Translations under genes and position numbers: made by a program | The notes under the pieces: model-generated | Told to the model about the DNA's origin: nothing | Databases searched by the model: none | Seen by the model: only the letters and a program-made list of their open reading frames with translations | Shown here: positions 8,828 to 16,998 of the stretch, one piece after another | How positions within the stretch are numbered: the first letter of the stretch is position 1 | How the letters are laid out: each line of letters starts with the position of its first letter | Origin: Actinomadura violacea | GTDB taxonomy: Bacteria > Actinomycetota > Actinomycetes > Streptosporangiales > Streptosporangiaceae | DNA length: 64,000 nucleotides | Assembly: GCF_017573465.1 (NCBI RefSeq) | Contig: NZ_JAGEPF010000005.1 | Coordinates: forward strand, 62,001 to 126,000 | Direction: 5' to 3'

Positions 8828-10110
8828 GTGCGGGTGGACGCCACCGCCTGCGGCGGCGCCTCCAAGACGGGCGCGGCCGGCTCGGCCGCGTTCCAGATCT
8901 CCAAGGACACCCCGCGAGCGGCGGGCCCGCTGGCCTCGGCCACGTGGTCGCTGTACGCCGAACCGCAGTCGCTGGACTACGCCTACGCCTACGACTATCC
9001 GCCGAACACGGTCCTGGCGAACGTCTGCGAGCAGCTGCAGCGCATCACGCCGGACCTGAAGGTCGTACCGGGCCTGGCCACCGCCGAGGCACCGGACGCC
9101 AAGCGGTGGGTCTACACGATCCGCTCGGGCGTGCGCTTCCACGACGGATCCGCGCTGACCGCCGACGACGTCGTCGCGAGCCTGCGGCGGCACCTGGACC
9201 CCAAGGTCGGCTCGTACTGGATCTCGTCCTTCCAGAACGTCGCGTCGATCGACAAGACCGGGCCGATGCAGGTGACGGTCCGGCTCAAGAAGCCCGACCA
9301 ACTCTTCAACGAGGAGATGGGCACGTCGGCGGGGACGGTCGAGAGCGCCCGCTTCCTCGCCAAGGCCGGGGCGAAGTACGGCACGCCCGACGGCGGCGTG
9401 GACTGCATGGGCCCCTACACCCTGGAGAGCTGGCAGAAGGGGCAGGCGATCACGCTGAAGAGATTCGACCGCTACTGGGATCCGGCCCTGGCCCCGAAGA
9501 CCGCCACCATCAAGAACGTCTTCATCCAGGACCCGGCCGCCCGGGTGAACGCCCTGCTGTCCGGGCAGGTCGACGGCGGGTACCTGCTGCCGCCGTCCGG
9601 GTTCGCGAAGCTGCGCGCCTCGTCCGCCGGAAGGCTGTACTTCGGGCCCACACCACCGCCGTCAGCCTGATCCCGACGAACCTCAAGGGAACGCTCGGCG
9701 ACGTCCGGATCCGCCGGGCGCTGTCGATGGCCCTGGACCGGACCGGGATCATCAAGGCCGGGGCGGCCGGGGTCGGCACGCCCGCCAAGGCGCCCGCCGC
9801 GACCGGCGCCTGGGCCGTCGCGCCCGCGGCGGCGAAGACGGCCTATGCCGGTCTGCCCGAACCGGCGCGCGACGTCGCCGGGGCGAAGAAGCTCGTCCGG
9901 GAGGCCGGCGCGACCGGCCGGCGGATCACCATGGCCACCAGCACGCTCGCTCCCGAGATCGCCGTCATCGCCAGCGCCGTCCAGTCCGCCGGACGGGAGA
10001 TCGGGCTGGACGTCCGGCTGAAGACGGTCGCGCCGGACGCCTACACCGCGCTGTTCTCCGACCCGAAGGCGCGGGCGGGGCTCGACCTGGTCATGACGAC
10101 CTGGTACGAC
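8828..10110 (+). pseudogene. Remnant of family-5 ABC solute-binding lipoprotein
   Basis: Recognisable peptide/nickel-type binding protein: lipobox-like DATACGG at 8837-8857, then SATWSLYAEPQSLDY, VVPGLATAEAP, TIRSGVRFHDGSALTADDVV and FDRYWDPAL. The signal peptide is missing: only about four codons precede the lipobox before the sequence becomes the lacI gene of the other strand. A frameshift near 9650 (one base short in GGGCCCACACCACC) shifts the remainder (VSLIPTNLKGTLGDVRIRRALSMALDR) to another frame. The C-terminal part is lost after MTTWYDS, where the frame passes into an amidohydrolase. No permease or ATPase genes remain nearby. Confidence 0.8.
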
Positions 10111-10986
10111 TCCGCCCTGTGGTGGGAGAGGGACCGCGGCGCCGAACAGATCCCCGAGCTCCTGGCCCGCCGCGGCGGCGCGGGCCGGTTCCGGGCCGGC
10201 ACCGTCAAGATCATGCAGGACGGCGTGGCGGAGAACTTCACCGCCGCCATGACCTCCGCCTATCTCGACGGCTGCGGCCGCAGCACCGGCAACCGCGGGC
10301 TGAGCTTCGTCGACCCCGGCAGGCTCCAGGAGTACGTGACCCTGCTGGACGCCGCGGGCTTCCAGGTGCACGTCCACGCGGTGGGCGACCGCGCTGTAAG
10401 GGAGGCCCTGGACGCCTTCGCCCGCGCGCGGACGATCAACGGGCCGGGCGACAACCGGCACCACATCGCCCACCTGCAGGTCGTGCACCCCGACGACGTG
10501 CCCCGCTTCGCCGCCCTCGGCGTGACCGCGAACATCCAGCCGCTGTGGGCGGCGCACGAACCGCGGATGGACGAGCTCACCATCCCGTTCCTGGGACCGG
10601 AGCGCGCGTCTTGGCAGTATCCCTTCGGCCGCCTCGACCGCACCGGCGCGGCCCTGGCCGCCGGAAGCGACTGGCCGGTGAGCAGCCCCGACCCGCTGTG
10701 GGGCCTGCACGTGGCGGTCAACCGGGTGGCGCCGGGCGAGGACACGGAGGAGTTCCTGCCGGAGCAGCGGCTCGACCTGGCGAAGGCGCTCACCGCCTAC
10801 ACGCTCGGCAGCGCCCGCGTGAACCACCTCGACGCCGAGACGGGGACCATCGAGGTCGGCAAGTACGCCGACCTGGTCGTGCTCGACGCCGATCCGTTCA
10901 CCGTGCCGGCGGAGCGGCTCGCCGAGGTGACGGTCAAGGCCACCTTCGTCGAAGGCGAGCAGGTCCACCCGGACCCGCTCATCTGA
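10111..10986 (+). pseudogene. C-terminal half of a YtcJ-like amidohydrolase, fused to the binding-protein remnant
   Basis: From about 10115 the frame reads ALWWERDRGAEQIPELLARR, then TVKIMQDGV, VHVHAVGDRAVREALDAF, HHIAHLQVVHPDD, AAGSDWPVSSPDPLWGLH and KYADLVVLDADPF. These are the later metal ligands and C-terminal strands of the amidohydrolase-3 (YtcJ) family. The N-terminal half with the HxH metal pair is absent, so an active enzyme is not expected. It joins the upstream binding-protein fragment in frame, giving one chimeric open frame from about 9660 to 10986. The simplest history is a deletion that removed the end of the binding protein, any transporter genes, and the start of the amidohydrolase. 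Confidence 0.8.
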
Positions 10987-11185
10987 TCTCCGCACGACGA
11001 GTCGTTCGAGAGCGCGTTTGCCGATGAACCCGAGGGGCACTTTGGACTGGTCAGCGGGTCTTGGGGAAGGGCCGCTTCGTTGGCAACACCAACACGGGGC
11101 GCCGGGCGGCCGGCACGGGACCCGGGCTGCGGCGGCCGGATGATGCGCTCCGCTCGGTCCGGGCCGAAGGGGCGGGGGTGAACCG

Positions 11186-11704
11186 ATGACCGGGCTCGAT
11201 CGGCGGCTCGTCACGGCGCTGAAGGACGCGCACGCCTTGCAGCAGCATGTGCAGGCGGTGCTGAGCGAGACCCTGACTTCGGTCGCGGACGAGCCGGAGC
11301 TGTGCCGGCCGCTCGGCCACTTCGCCGAGCGGTCCCGGGCCCACACGAGGGAGATCGAAGACAGGTTGCGCGCCCATGGCGCGTCCGCCTCGCTCGTGAG
11401 GGACGCGGGATGGCTGTTCGCCTCGGTCGCCGAAGCGGCCTTCGGCCCCGGGCACCGCGCGGGCGCCGCCAAGTACGTGCGCGACGCCTACTCCGCCGTG
11501 CACCTGCAGATCGCCGTGGGAGAGCTGCTGCGGCGCCTCGCCGAACGCGCCGGCGACATGGAGACCGCGCGGATCGCGGCCGGGATGTGCGCCGACGGCC
11601 AGGAGATGTCCCGCGAACTGGCGCAGAGCTGGGATCTCGCCCTGGAGATCAGCCTCCGCGAGCACGGCCTCGGTGATGCGGGACGGCCGGGCGAAGGGCG
11701 GTAG
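11186..11704 (+). CDS. DUF892/YciF-like ferritin-fold protein
   Basis: 172 residues, almost entirely helical. The N-terminus (LVTALKDAHALQQHVQAVL) and the repeated four-helix pattern, with E and H residues spaced as in HTREIEDRL and AVGELLRRLAERAGD, resemble the DUF892 ferritin-like group linked to stress responses in other bacteria. Metal ligands are not obvious, so it may be a non-metal member. GGGGG precedes ATG 11186. It stands alone; the 199 bp upstream (10987-11185) contain nothing recognisable. Confidence 0.6.
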   Translation: MTGLDRRLVTALKDAHALQQHVQAVLSETLTSVADEPELCRPLGHFAERSRAHTREIEDRLRAHGASASLVRDAGWLFASVAEAAFGPGHRAGAAKYVRDAYSAVHLQIAVGELLRRLAERAGDMETARIAAGMCADGQEMSRELAQSWDLALEISLREHGLGDAGRPGEGR

Positions 11705-11780
11705 CCGCGGGCGTCACCCCTCGTTCGGCGTCTTCGTCATGCGCCCGGCTCGTCCCCCGACGCCTCCTCGCGGCCCGGCC

Positions 11781-12032
11781 TCACACCGGTCCTGCGAGCT
11801 CGGCGATGTCCTCGCTCGCCAGGCCGTGCAGCCGGTCGGCGAGATCGGCCAGCGCCCGGCTCACGGCCAGCTCGTCACCGATCTCCGGGATCCGGCGGTC
11901 GGCCGGGTTGCGGCGGGCGTGCCCGTGCCCGCCGGCCTTCTCCTGGCCGCCGGTGAGCAGCACCGCGCGCACGTCGGTGTCGGTGCCGTCCTCGCTGATG
12001 TAGAGCTCGACGTTCCACTGCTTGGTCTCCAT
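11781..12032 (-). CDS. DUF1876-family small protein
   Basis: 83 residues from ATG 12032, which has an excellent GAGGAGG 7 nt upstream. The frame opens earlier, but the family begins at METKQWNVELYISEDG. DUF1876 proteins are small actinobacterial proteins with a dsRBD-like fold and unknown role; the conserved stretch GHGHARRNPADRRIPEIGDE is present. Proteins of this family are common beside stress genes. The 264 bp upstream to 12296 contain only a possible terminator of the next gene. Confidence 0.75.
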   Translation of the reverse strand: METKQWNVELYISEDGTDTDVRAVLLTGGQEKAGGHGHARRNPADRRIPEIGDELAVSRALADLADRLHGLASEDIAELAGPV

Positions 12033-12211
12033 GGCGAACCTCCTCACCCGGATGACGTCCCATTTCCATGGTCCGCCCCGGCCCATCGGCGCCAGAGGTG
12101 GTCAGCGGAGGATGGCGCGAGCGCACGTCTCGTCCGCCGCCCATCGCAGCGCCCGCTCGCTGCCGGTACTGGTGTCATAACCGCTGAGCACACCGCTCAA
12201 GCCTTCTCGCG

Positions 12212-12250
12212 GTCCGGCCCGTCGCGCTGCGTCGCACAGGCCGGCCGGAC
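12212..12250 (-). terminator. Possible terminator of the CstR-like gene
   Basis: GTCCGGCC (12212-12219) and GGCCGGAC (12243-12250) can pair over a 23-nt loop, about 50 bp beyond the repressor stop. The stem is short, so this is only suggestive. Confidence 0.3.
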
Positions 12251-12296
12251 ACGATCGCCGTCATGAGCGTGGCGAAGGCTTCACGGCCGTGGCCGG

Positions 12297-12581
<285 letters not shown>

Positions 12582-12582
12582 T

Positions 12583-12596
12583 TACCCCCCAGGGTA
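12583..12596. promoter_or_regulatory. CstR/CsoR operator, site 1
   Basis: TACCCCCCAGGGTA, an imperfect palindrome of the G/C-tract type bound by CsoR/CstR proteins, located 17-30 bp upstream of the repressor start and so placed for autoregulation. Confidence 0.7.
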
Positions 12597-12641
12597 TCCG
12601 CCGAGAGCCCTCCGGTGTCGAGCACCGGACTGTGATCCGAG

Positions 12642-12657
12642 ATACCCCAGGGGGTAT
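12642..12657. promoter_or_regulatory. CstR/CsoR operator, site 2
   Basis: ATACCCCAGGGGGTAT, the second copy. It ends directly at the proposed -35 box (12658-12663) of the persulfide dioxygenase operon. Confidence 0.8.
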
Positions 12658-12687
12658 TTGCCGGGTACGCGGATAGCGAGCTAGCCT
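12658..12687 (+). promoter_or_regulatory. Promoter of the persulfide dioxygenase operon
   Basis: TTGCCG (12658-12663), an 18-bp spacer and TAGCCT (12682-12687) form a sigma-70-like promoter placed between operators 2 and 3. Repressor binding at either site would block it. Confidence 0.5.
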
Positions 12688-12697
12688 GAGGCGACGG

Positions 12698-12713
12698 ATA
12701 CCCCCAGGGGTAT
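12698..12713. promoter_or_regulatory. CstR/CsoR operator, site 3
   Basis: ATACCCCCAGGGGTAT, a nearly perfect palindrome 20-36 bp before the GTG start at 12734 and just downstream of the proposed -10 box, so it probably overlaps the transcript start. Confidence 0.8.
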
Positions 12714-12733
12714 CAACGAGAGGAGGCACGGCA

Positions 12734-14092
12734 GTGATCGAGATCATCGCCATCGACACGCCGACGCTGGGCGACCGCAGCTACCTGGTCGACGACGGGC
12801 GCGTCGCGTTCGTCGTCGACCCGCAGCGCGACATCGACCGGGTCGTGGGTCTGGCGGACGAGCGGGGCGTCACCATCACCGACGTGTTCGAGACCCACGT
12901 CCACAACGACTACGTGACCGGCGGTCTCGCGCTCGCACGGGCGACGGGAGCGGCGTACCACGTCAACGCCGCGGACACCGTCGCGTTCGACCGCCACCCG
13001 GTCGCCGACGGCGACGCGATCGCGATCGGCGAGGAGATGCGCGTCCGCGCCCTCGCCACCCCGGGGCACACCTTCACCCACCTGTCCTACGTGCTGGAGG
13101 CTCCGGGACGGCCGCCCGCCGTGTTCACCGGCGGATCCCTGCTGTACGGATCGACCGGAAGGCCCGACCTCCTCGGTCCGGACCACACCGACGCGCTCGT
13201 CCACGCCCAGTACGGCTCGGCCCGCAGGCTGGCCGACGAGCTTCCCGACGAGACGGAGATCTTCCCGACGCACGGGTTCGGCAGCTTCTGCTCGTCCACG
13301 CAGTCGCAGGCGACCGCTTCCACCATCGGGCGGGAGAAGCGCGCGAATCCGGTGCTCACCCTGGAGGAGAAGGAGTACGTCAACACGCTCCTCGCCGGGC
13401 TCGACGCCTACCCCGCGTACTACGCCCACATGGACCCGGCGAACACCGCGGGCCCCGGCGCGCCCGACCTGTCGGAGCCGCACCGCGCCGACGCCGCGGA
13501 ACTCCGCCGCCGGATCGCCGCCGGCGAATGGGTGGTGGATCTGCGCACCCGCACGGCCTTCGCGGCCGGGCACGCGGCCGGCACCTTGAACTTCGGGCTC
13601 GGCGGCGCCTTCGCCACCTACCTCGGCTGGCTCATCCCCTGGGGCACGCCGGTGACGCTGCTGGGCGAGACGGCGCAGGACGTCGCCACCGCCCAGCGGG
13701 AACTGGTCCGCATCGGCATCGACCGGCCCGCCGCCGCGGCCACCGGCGGCCCGCACGACTGGTCGTCCGGCGCCCCGGCGAAGCTGCCGACTGGAACGTT
13801 CCCCGATCTGGCGTCCGTGCGCCATCACCGGCCGGTCGTCGTCCTCGACGTGCGCCGCGACCAGGAGTGGGCCGGCTCGCACATCGACGGCGCCGCGCAC
13901 ATCCCGCTGCACGACCTGCTCCGCCGTCTCGACGAGGTCCCGCCCGGGGAGGTCTGGGTGCACTGCCAGAGCGGCTACCGCGCGTCCATCGCCGCGTCGA
14001 TCCTGGCCGCCGCGGGACGGCACGTGGTGCTGATCGACGACGAGTACCGCGCCGAAGCGGTCGCGGATCTCCCCACCGGCACGGCCGCCTGA
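12734..14092 (+). CDS. cstB-like: Persulfide dioxygenase-sulfurtransferase fusion (CstB-like)
   Basis: 452 residues from GTG 12734 (AGGAGG upstream). Residues 1-240 are an ETHE1/BlaB-like metallo-beta-lactamase-fold dioxygenase: THVHNDYVTGG (His55, His57, Asp59; Tyr60 where classical hydrolases have His), PGHTFTHLSY and PTHGFGSFC. Two rhodanese domains follow. The first (about 250-345) has no catalytic Cys (TLLGETAQD) and seems structural. The second (about 360-450) has VHCQSGYRAS with Cys411. The architecture matches CstB, which oxidises low-molecular-weight persulfide to sulfite and thiosulfate. It is the first gene of an operon with a rhodanese protein and an exporter for oxidised sulfur. 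Confidence 0.9.
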   Translation: MIEIIAIDTPTLGDRSYLVDDGRVAFVVDPQRDIDRVVGLADERGVTITDVFETHVHNDYVTGGLALARATGAAYHVNAADTVAFDRHPVADGDAIAIGEEMRVRALATPGHTFTHLSYVLEAPGRPPAVFTGGSLLYGSTGRPDLLGPDHTDALVHAQYGSARRLADELPDETEIFPTHGFGSFCSSTQSQATASTIGREKRANPVLTLEEKEYVNTLLAGLDAYPAYYAHMDPANTAGPGAPDLSEPHRADAAELRRRIAAGEWVVDLRTRTAFAAGHAAGTLNFGLGGAFATYLGWLIPWGTPVTLLGETAQDVATAQRELVRIGIDRPAAAATGGPHDWSSGAPAKLPTGTFPDLASVRHHRPVVVLDVRRDQEWAGSHIDGAAHIPLHDLLRRLDEVPPGEVWVHCQSGYRASIAASILAAAGRHVVLIDDEYRAEAVADLPTGTAA

Positions 14093-14109
14093 CGCCTAGG
14101 AGTCCTCTG

Positions 14110-14688
14110 ATGTCCCCTGCCCCTGCCCGCCTCGACGCCGCCGCCCTTCGCGAGCGTCTCGCCCAAGCGGACCCGCCGCGGCTCCTGGACGTGCGCACTC
14201 CCGCGGAGTTCGCGGCCCTGCACATCCCGGGCTCGTACAACGTCCCGCTCGACACGCTGCGCGAGCACCGGGCCGAACTCGGCCGCCATCTCGACGAGGT
14301 CGTGCTGGTCTGCCGCAGCGGCGCCCGCGCGGCCCAGGCCGAAAGGGCCCTGGCCGGAGCCGGGCTGTCCGACGTGCACGTCCTCGACGGCGGCATCACC
14401 GCCTGGCAGGCGTCGGGGGCGCCGCTGAACCGCGGCCGCGCGGCCTGGGACCTCGAACGCCAGGTGCGCCTCGTCGCCGGAGTCCTCGTCCTGATCGGCG
14501 TCCTCGGCGGTCTGGCCGTGCCCGCCCTGCGGTGGCTGGCCGCCGCGATCGGCGCCGGGCTGACCATCGCGGCGCTGACCAACACGTGCGCCATGGGGAT
14601 GCTCCTGGCGCGCCTGCCCTTCAACCGCGGGCCCGCCTGCGGTGCGGAGGTCGTCGAGCGCCTCGTGCGGGACGGGCGGCCGGGATGA
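14110..14688 (+). CDS. Rhodanese-DUF2892 membrane protein (YgaP-like)
   Basis: 192 residues. An N-terminal rhodanese domain with active Cys68 (LVCRSGARAA) is joined to two C-terminal membrane segments (about 120-170) ending in TNTCAMGMLLARLPFN, the pattern of DUF2892 in YgaP. YgaP-type proteins are membrane-bound sulfurtransferases. The gene starts 17 bp after the dioxygenase stop and its own stop overlaps the next ATG (ATGA), so the three genes are one transcript. It probably relays persulfide sulfur at the membrane. Confidence 0.85.
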   Translation: MSPAPARLDAAALRERLAQADPPRLLDVRTPAEFAALHIPGSYNVPLDTLREHRAELGRHLDEVVLVCRSGARAAQAERALAGAGLSDVHVLDGGITAWQASGAPLNRGRAAWDLERQVRLVAGVLVLIGVLGGLAVPALRWLAAAIGAGLTIAALTNTCAMGMLLARLPFNRGPACGAEVVERLVRDGRPG

Positions 14689-15584
14689 CGCTCGTGCTCA
14701 CCCTTGCCGCCGCGCTCGTCGTCGGCGTTCTCCTCGGTCTGCTGGGAGGCGGGGGCTCGATCCTGACCGTCCCCATCCTCGTCTACCTCGCCGGTGTCGC
14801 TCCGGAACCCGCCATCGCCATGTCGCTGTTCGTCGTCGGGGCCACCAGCGCGATCAGCGTCCTGCCGCACGCGCGAGCGGGACGAGTGCGGTGGCGCACC
14901 GGTTCGCTGTTCGGCGCCGCGGGCATGGGGGGCGCCTACCTGGGCGGACGGCTCGCGTCGTTCGTCCCCGACGGGATCCTGCTGGCGGCCTTCGGCGTCA
15001 TGATGGCGGTCACCGCGTCCACCATGCTCTGCCGGCGCCCCCGCCCACAGGACGACGCCCCGGCCGGCGCGGCGGCACGTCCTCGGCCGATCCCGCGGAC
15101 TCTCCTCAACGGCGCGGCGGTCGGGCTCGTCACCGGCCTGATAGGCGCGGGCGGCGGCTTCCTCATCGTTCCCGCGCTCGCCCTGCTCGGCGGCCTCCCG
15201 CTTCCCGCCGCCATCGGCACCTCGCTGATGGTCGTCTCGGCGAACTCGTTCGCCGGGCTGGCCGGGCACCTGCAGAGCGTCCAACTCGATTGGGGCCTCA
15301 CCCTGGCGCTGACCGGGGTGGCCATCGCCGGAAGCCTCGCCGGATCCCGGCTCATCGGACGCGTCGCGCCTGACCGCCTCCGCCAGGTCTTCGGCTGGTT
15401 CGTCGTGGTGATGTCGGTGTTCGTGCTCTCCCAGCAGGTTCCCGAGGCGGCACGTCATGCGCTGCTCAGCACACCGCCCGGCTGGGGCGCCCTCGCCGGA
15501 ACCGTGATGGCGCTCGCCGCCGGCGCGTCGCTGCTGTGCCGGGCCGTACGTCCCGGAGGCGGGGCGAGCCACTCGCCACCGTAA
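14685..15584 (+). CDS. TauE/SafE-family sulfite/organosulfonate exporter
   Basis: 299 residues, about eight membrane segments in two homologous halves. The paired glycine-rich motifs LLGLLGGGGSILTVPIL (near residue 20) and TGLIGAGGGFLIVPALALLG (near 150) are diagnostic of TauE/SafE. The start overlaps the previous stop (ATGA at 14685). Its position after a persulfide dioxygenase and a rhodanese suggests export of sulfite or thiosulfate produced upstream, as in cst operons. Confidence 0.9.
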   Translation: MTLVLTLAAALVVGVLLGLLGGGGSILTVPILVYLAGVAPEPAIAMSLFVVGATSAISVLPHARAGRVRWRTGSLFGAAGMGGAYLGGRLASFVPDGILLAAFGVMMAVTASTMLCRRPRPQDDAPAGAAARPRPIPRTLLNGAAVGLVTGLIGAGGGFLIVPALALLGGLPLPAAIGTSLMVVSANSFAGLAGHLQSVQLDWGLTLALTGVAIAGSLAGSRLIGRVAPDRLRQVFGWFVVVMSVFVLSQQVPEAARHALLSTPPGWGALAGTVMALAAGASLLCRAVRPGGGASHSPP

Positions 15585-15605
15585 TGACGTCCCCTCCGCC
15601 ATATG

Positions 15606-16160
15606 TCACCGCGACCCACCCTGCGCAGGAGCGTCGGAAGAGATCCGCAGCAGGTCGGCGGGGATTCGGTCTACTGCAAAGGCAATCGCTTCGGCCGGTG
15701 TGGCGACCTGGGCCAAGACGGGGCCATTCCACCATTCCCTGATGGCGTAGTCGCCGGTTCCCTGCGGCGAGTCGATCGCGACGAAGGTAGGGGTCAACAG
15801 CGAGTCGGGCATGTCGGAGAAGCTCAGTGCCCAGTGGCTGGTGAAGGGATAGAGCCTGCGAAGCCTCGGTTCGGCGTGGGCGGACTCGATGAGCGCCTGG
15901 TACTGCGGCCAGCCGGCGGCGCCCGCGTCCTTGAGAAGCCACCGCCACTCCGAGGCGACGACATCGGCGGGGTTGCGGTCGGGGACCTCGAAACGTCCGG
16001 TCAGCAGGTCGAAGGGCGCGGCCCGCCCGATCTCGTCGAGGGTGGCTCCTTCGGCCAGGGACGGGCATCGGCCGACGGCTGCGGCTTGGAGCGCCGCGGC
16101 GAGGCTGCCGTGCGCGGCCACGTCCGGGTAGAGAACGGCCGGGTCCGGTTCGTGGCTCAT
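15606..16160 (-). CDS. Hypothetical protein, possibly DUF6193-like
   Basis: 184 residues, soluble, no signal peptide. The visible pattern (YPDVAAHGSLAAALQAAA, EWRWLLKD, YPFTSHWALSFS, AIREWWNGPV) reminds me of actinobacterial DUF6193-type proteins, but I cannot confirm the family. It is convergent with the TauE gene (21 bp between stops) and is not part of the sulfur operon. Function unknown. Confidence 0.65.
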   Translation of the reverse strand: MSHEPDPAVLYPDVAAHGSLAAALQAAAVGRCPSLAEGATLDEIGRAAPFDLLTGRFEVPDRNPADVVASEWRWLLKDAGAAGWPQYQALIESAHAEPRLRRLYPFTSHWALSFSDMPDSLLTPTFVAIDSPQGTGDYAIREWWNGPVLAQVATPAEAIAFAVDRIPADLLRISSDAPAQGGSR

Positions 16161-16239
16161 GAGCTCCCGATCTCCTGCCCCTGCGGCGTGCCCTAGTGGT
16201 CACCATAAGCGCGAAAAGGCTCGTCGGTGCGGGCGGCGG

Positions 16240-16998
16240 TCACTTCACGGGGTTCGCGGCCAGCCAGTCGGTGTAGGTGATCTCGCCGAGGGTCGCGGCG
16301 CCGTCGTCCGGGACGAGGTCGCGCTCGTGCATCTCGGCGCCGAAGTAGTGCGCGTGCGGGTCGGTGACCACCTCGCGCGGGTCGCCCCAGGCGGCCAGCG
16401 CCTTGCGGAAGAACTCGTCCATCCGGGACACCTCCGGGCCCGCGATCTGGACCCGGCCGTTCAACGGTGCGCCCGCCGCGGTCCTCGCGACCGTCCGGGA
16501 CACCTCCTCGCCCGCCATCGGCTGGAACAGCACCGGCGGCATCGGGACCGTGTCGCCGCCGGCGGCGGCCTCGTCGGCGATCCCGCGCCCGAACTCGAAG
16601 AACTGCGTCGCATGCACGAGAGAGAACGGGATCGGCGACTCCTCGATCAGCTTCTCCTGCGCGAGCTTCGCCCGGAAGTAGCCGATGTCGGGCCGCCGGT
16701 CGGTGTTCACGATCGTCAGCGCGACGTGGTGGCCGACGCCGGCCTTCTGCTCCGCAGCCAGCAGGTTGCCGGTCGAGGTCGTGAAGAAGTTCAGCACCGC
16801 CGCGTCCTCGAAGGACGGCGAGTTGGACACGTCGATCACCACGGACGCGCCCTCCAGCACCTCCGCGAGCCCCTCGCCGGTGAGGGTGTCGACGCCGGTG
16901 CTCGGCGCCGCCGGCAACGCCTCGTGCCCGTGCCGCCGGAGCATCTCCACGGCCTTCGAGCCGATCAGGCCGGTGCCGCCGATGACCACGATCTTCAT
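16240..16998 (-). CDS. NAD(P)-binding atypical SDR / NmrA-like protein
   Basis: 252 residues starting at MKIVVIGGTGLIGSKAVEMLR, an N-terminal Rossmann motif (GGTGLIG). The start at 16998 is set by this motif and a GGGGAG 6-7 nt upstream; the frame continues 5' without homology. The classical YxxxK pair is not evident, the usual state for NmrA-like and sugar-epimerase-like atypical SDRs. Such proteins often act as redox sensors or epimerases; the substrate is unknown. It is a monocistronic unit. Confidence 0.8.
   Translation of the reverse strand: MKIVVIGGTGLIGSKAVEMLRRHGHEALPAAPSTGVDTLTGEGLAEVLEGASVVIDVSNSPSFEDAAVLNFFTTSTGNLLAAEQKAGVGHHVALTIVNTDRRPDIGYFRAKLAQEKLIEESPIPFSLVHATQFFEFGRGIADEAAAGGDTVPMPPVLFQPMAGEEVSRTVARTAAGAPLNGRVQIAGPEVSRMDEFFRKALAAWGDPREVVTDPHAHYFGAEMHERDLVPDDGAATLGEITYTDWLAANPVK

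Noticed and set aside
8731..10986. Single 751-codon gene
   Set aside because: Its first 300 codons are out-of-frame readings of the binding protein (Arg/Pro-rich, no domain); only the part from about 9660 is homologous to anything.
10987..11185. Possible insertion-sequence remnant beside the decayed locus
   Set aside because: No terminal inverted repeats, target duplication or transposase motif could be found.
9472..11472. 666-codon minus-strand frame
   Set aside because: High-GC shadow of the binding-protein/amidohydrolase remnant; no motif.
11051..11665. 204-codon minus-strand frame
   Set aside because: Antisense to the DUF892-like gene, which has a better SD and a coherent helical pattern.
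13632..15602. 656-codon minus-strand frame opposite the sulfur operon
   Set aside because: Composition-driven shadow; the plus strand carries three recognisable, overlapping genes.
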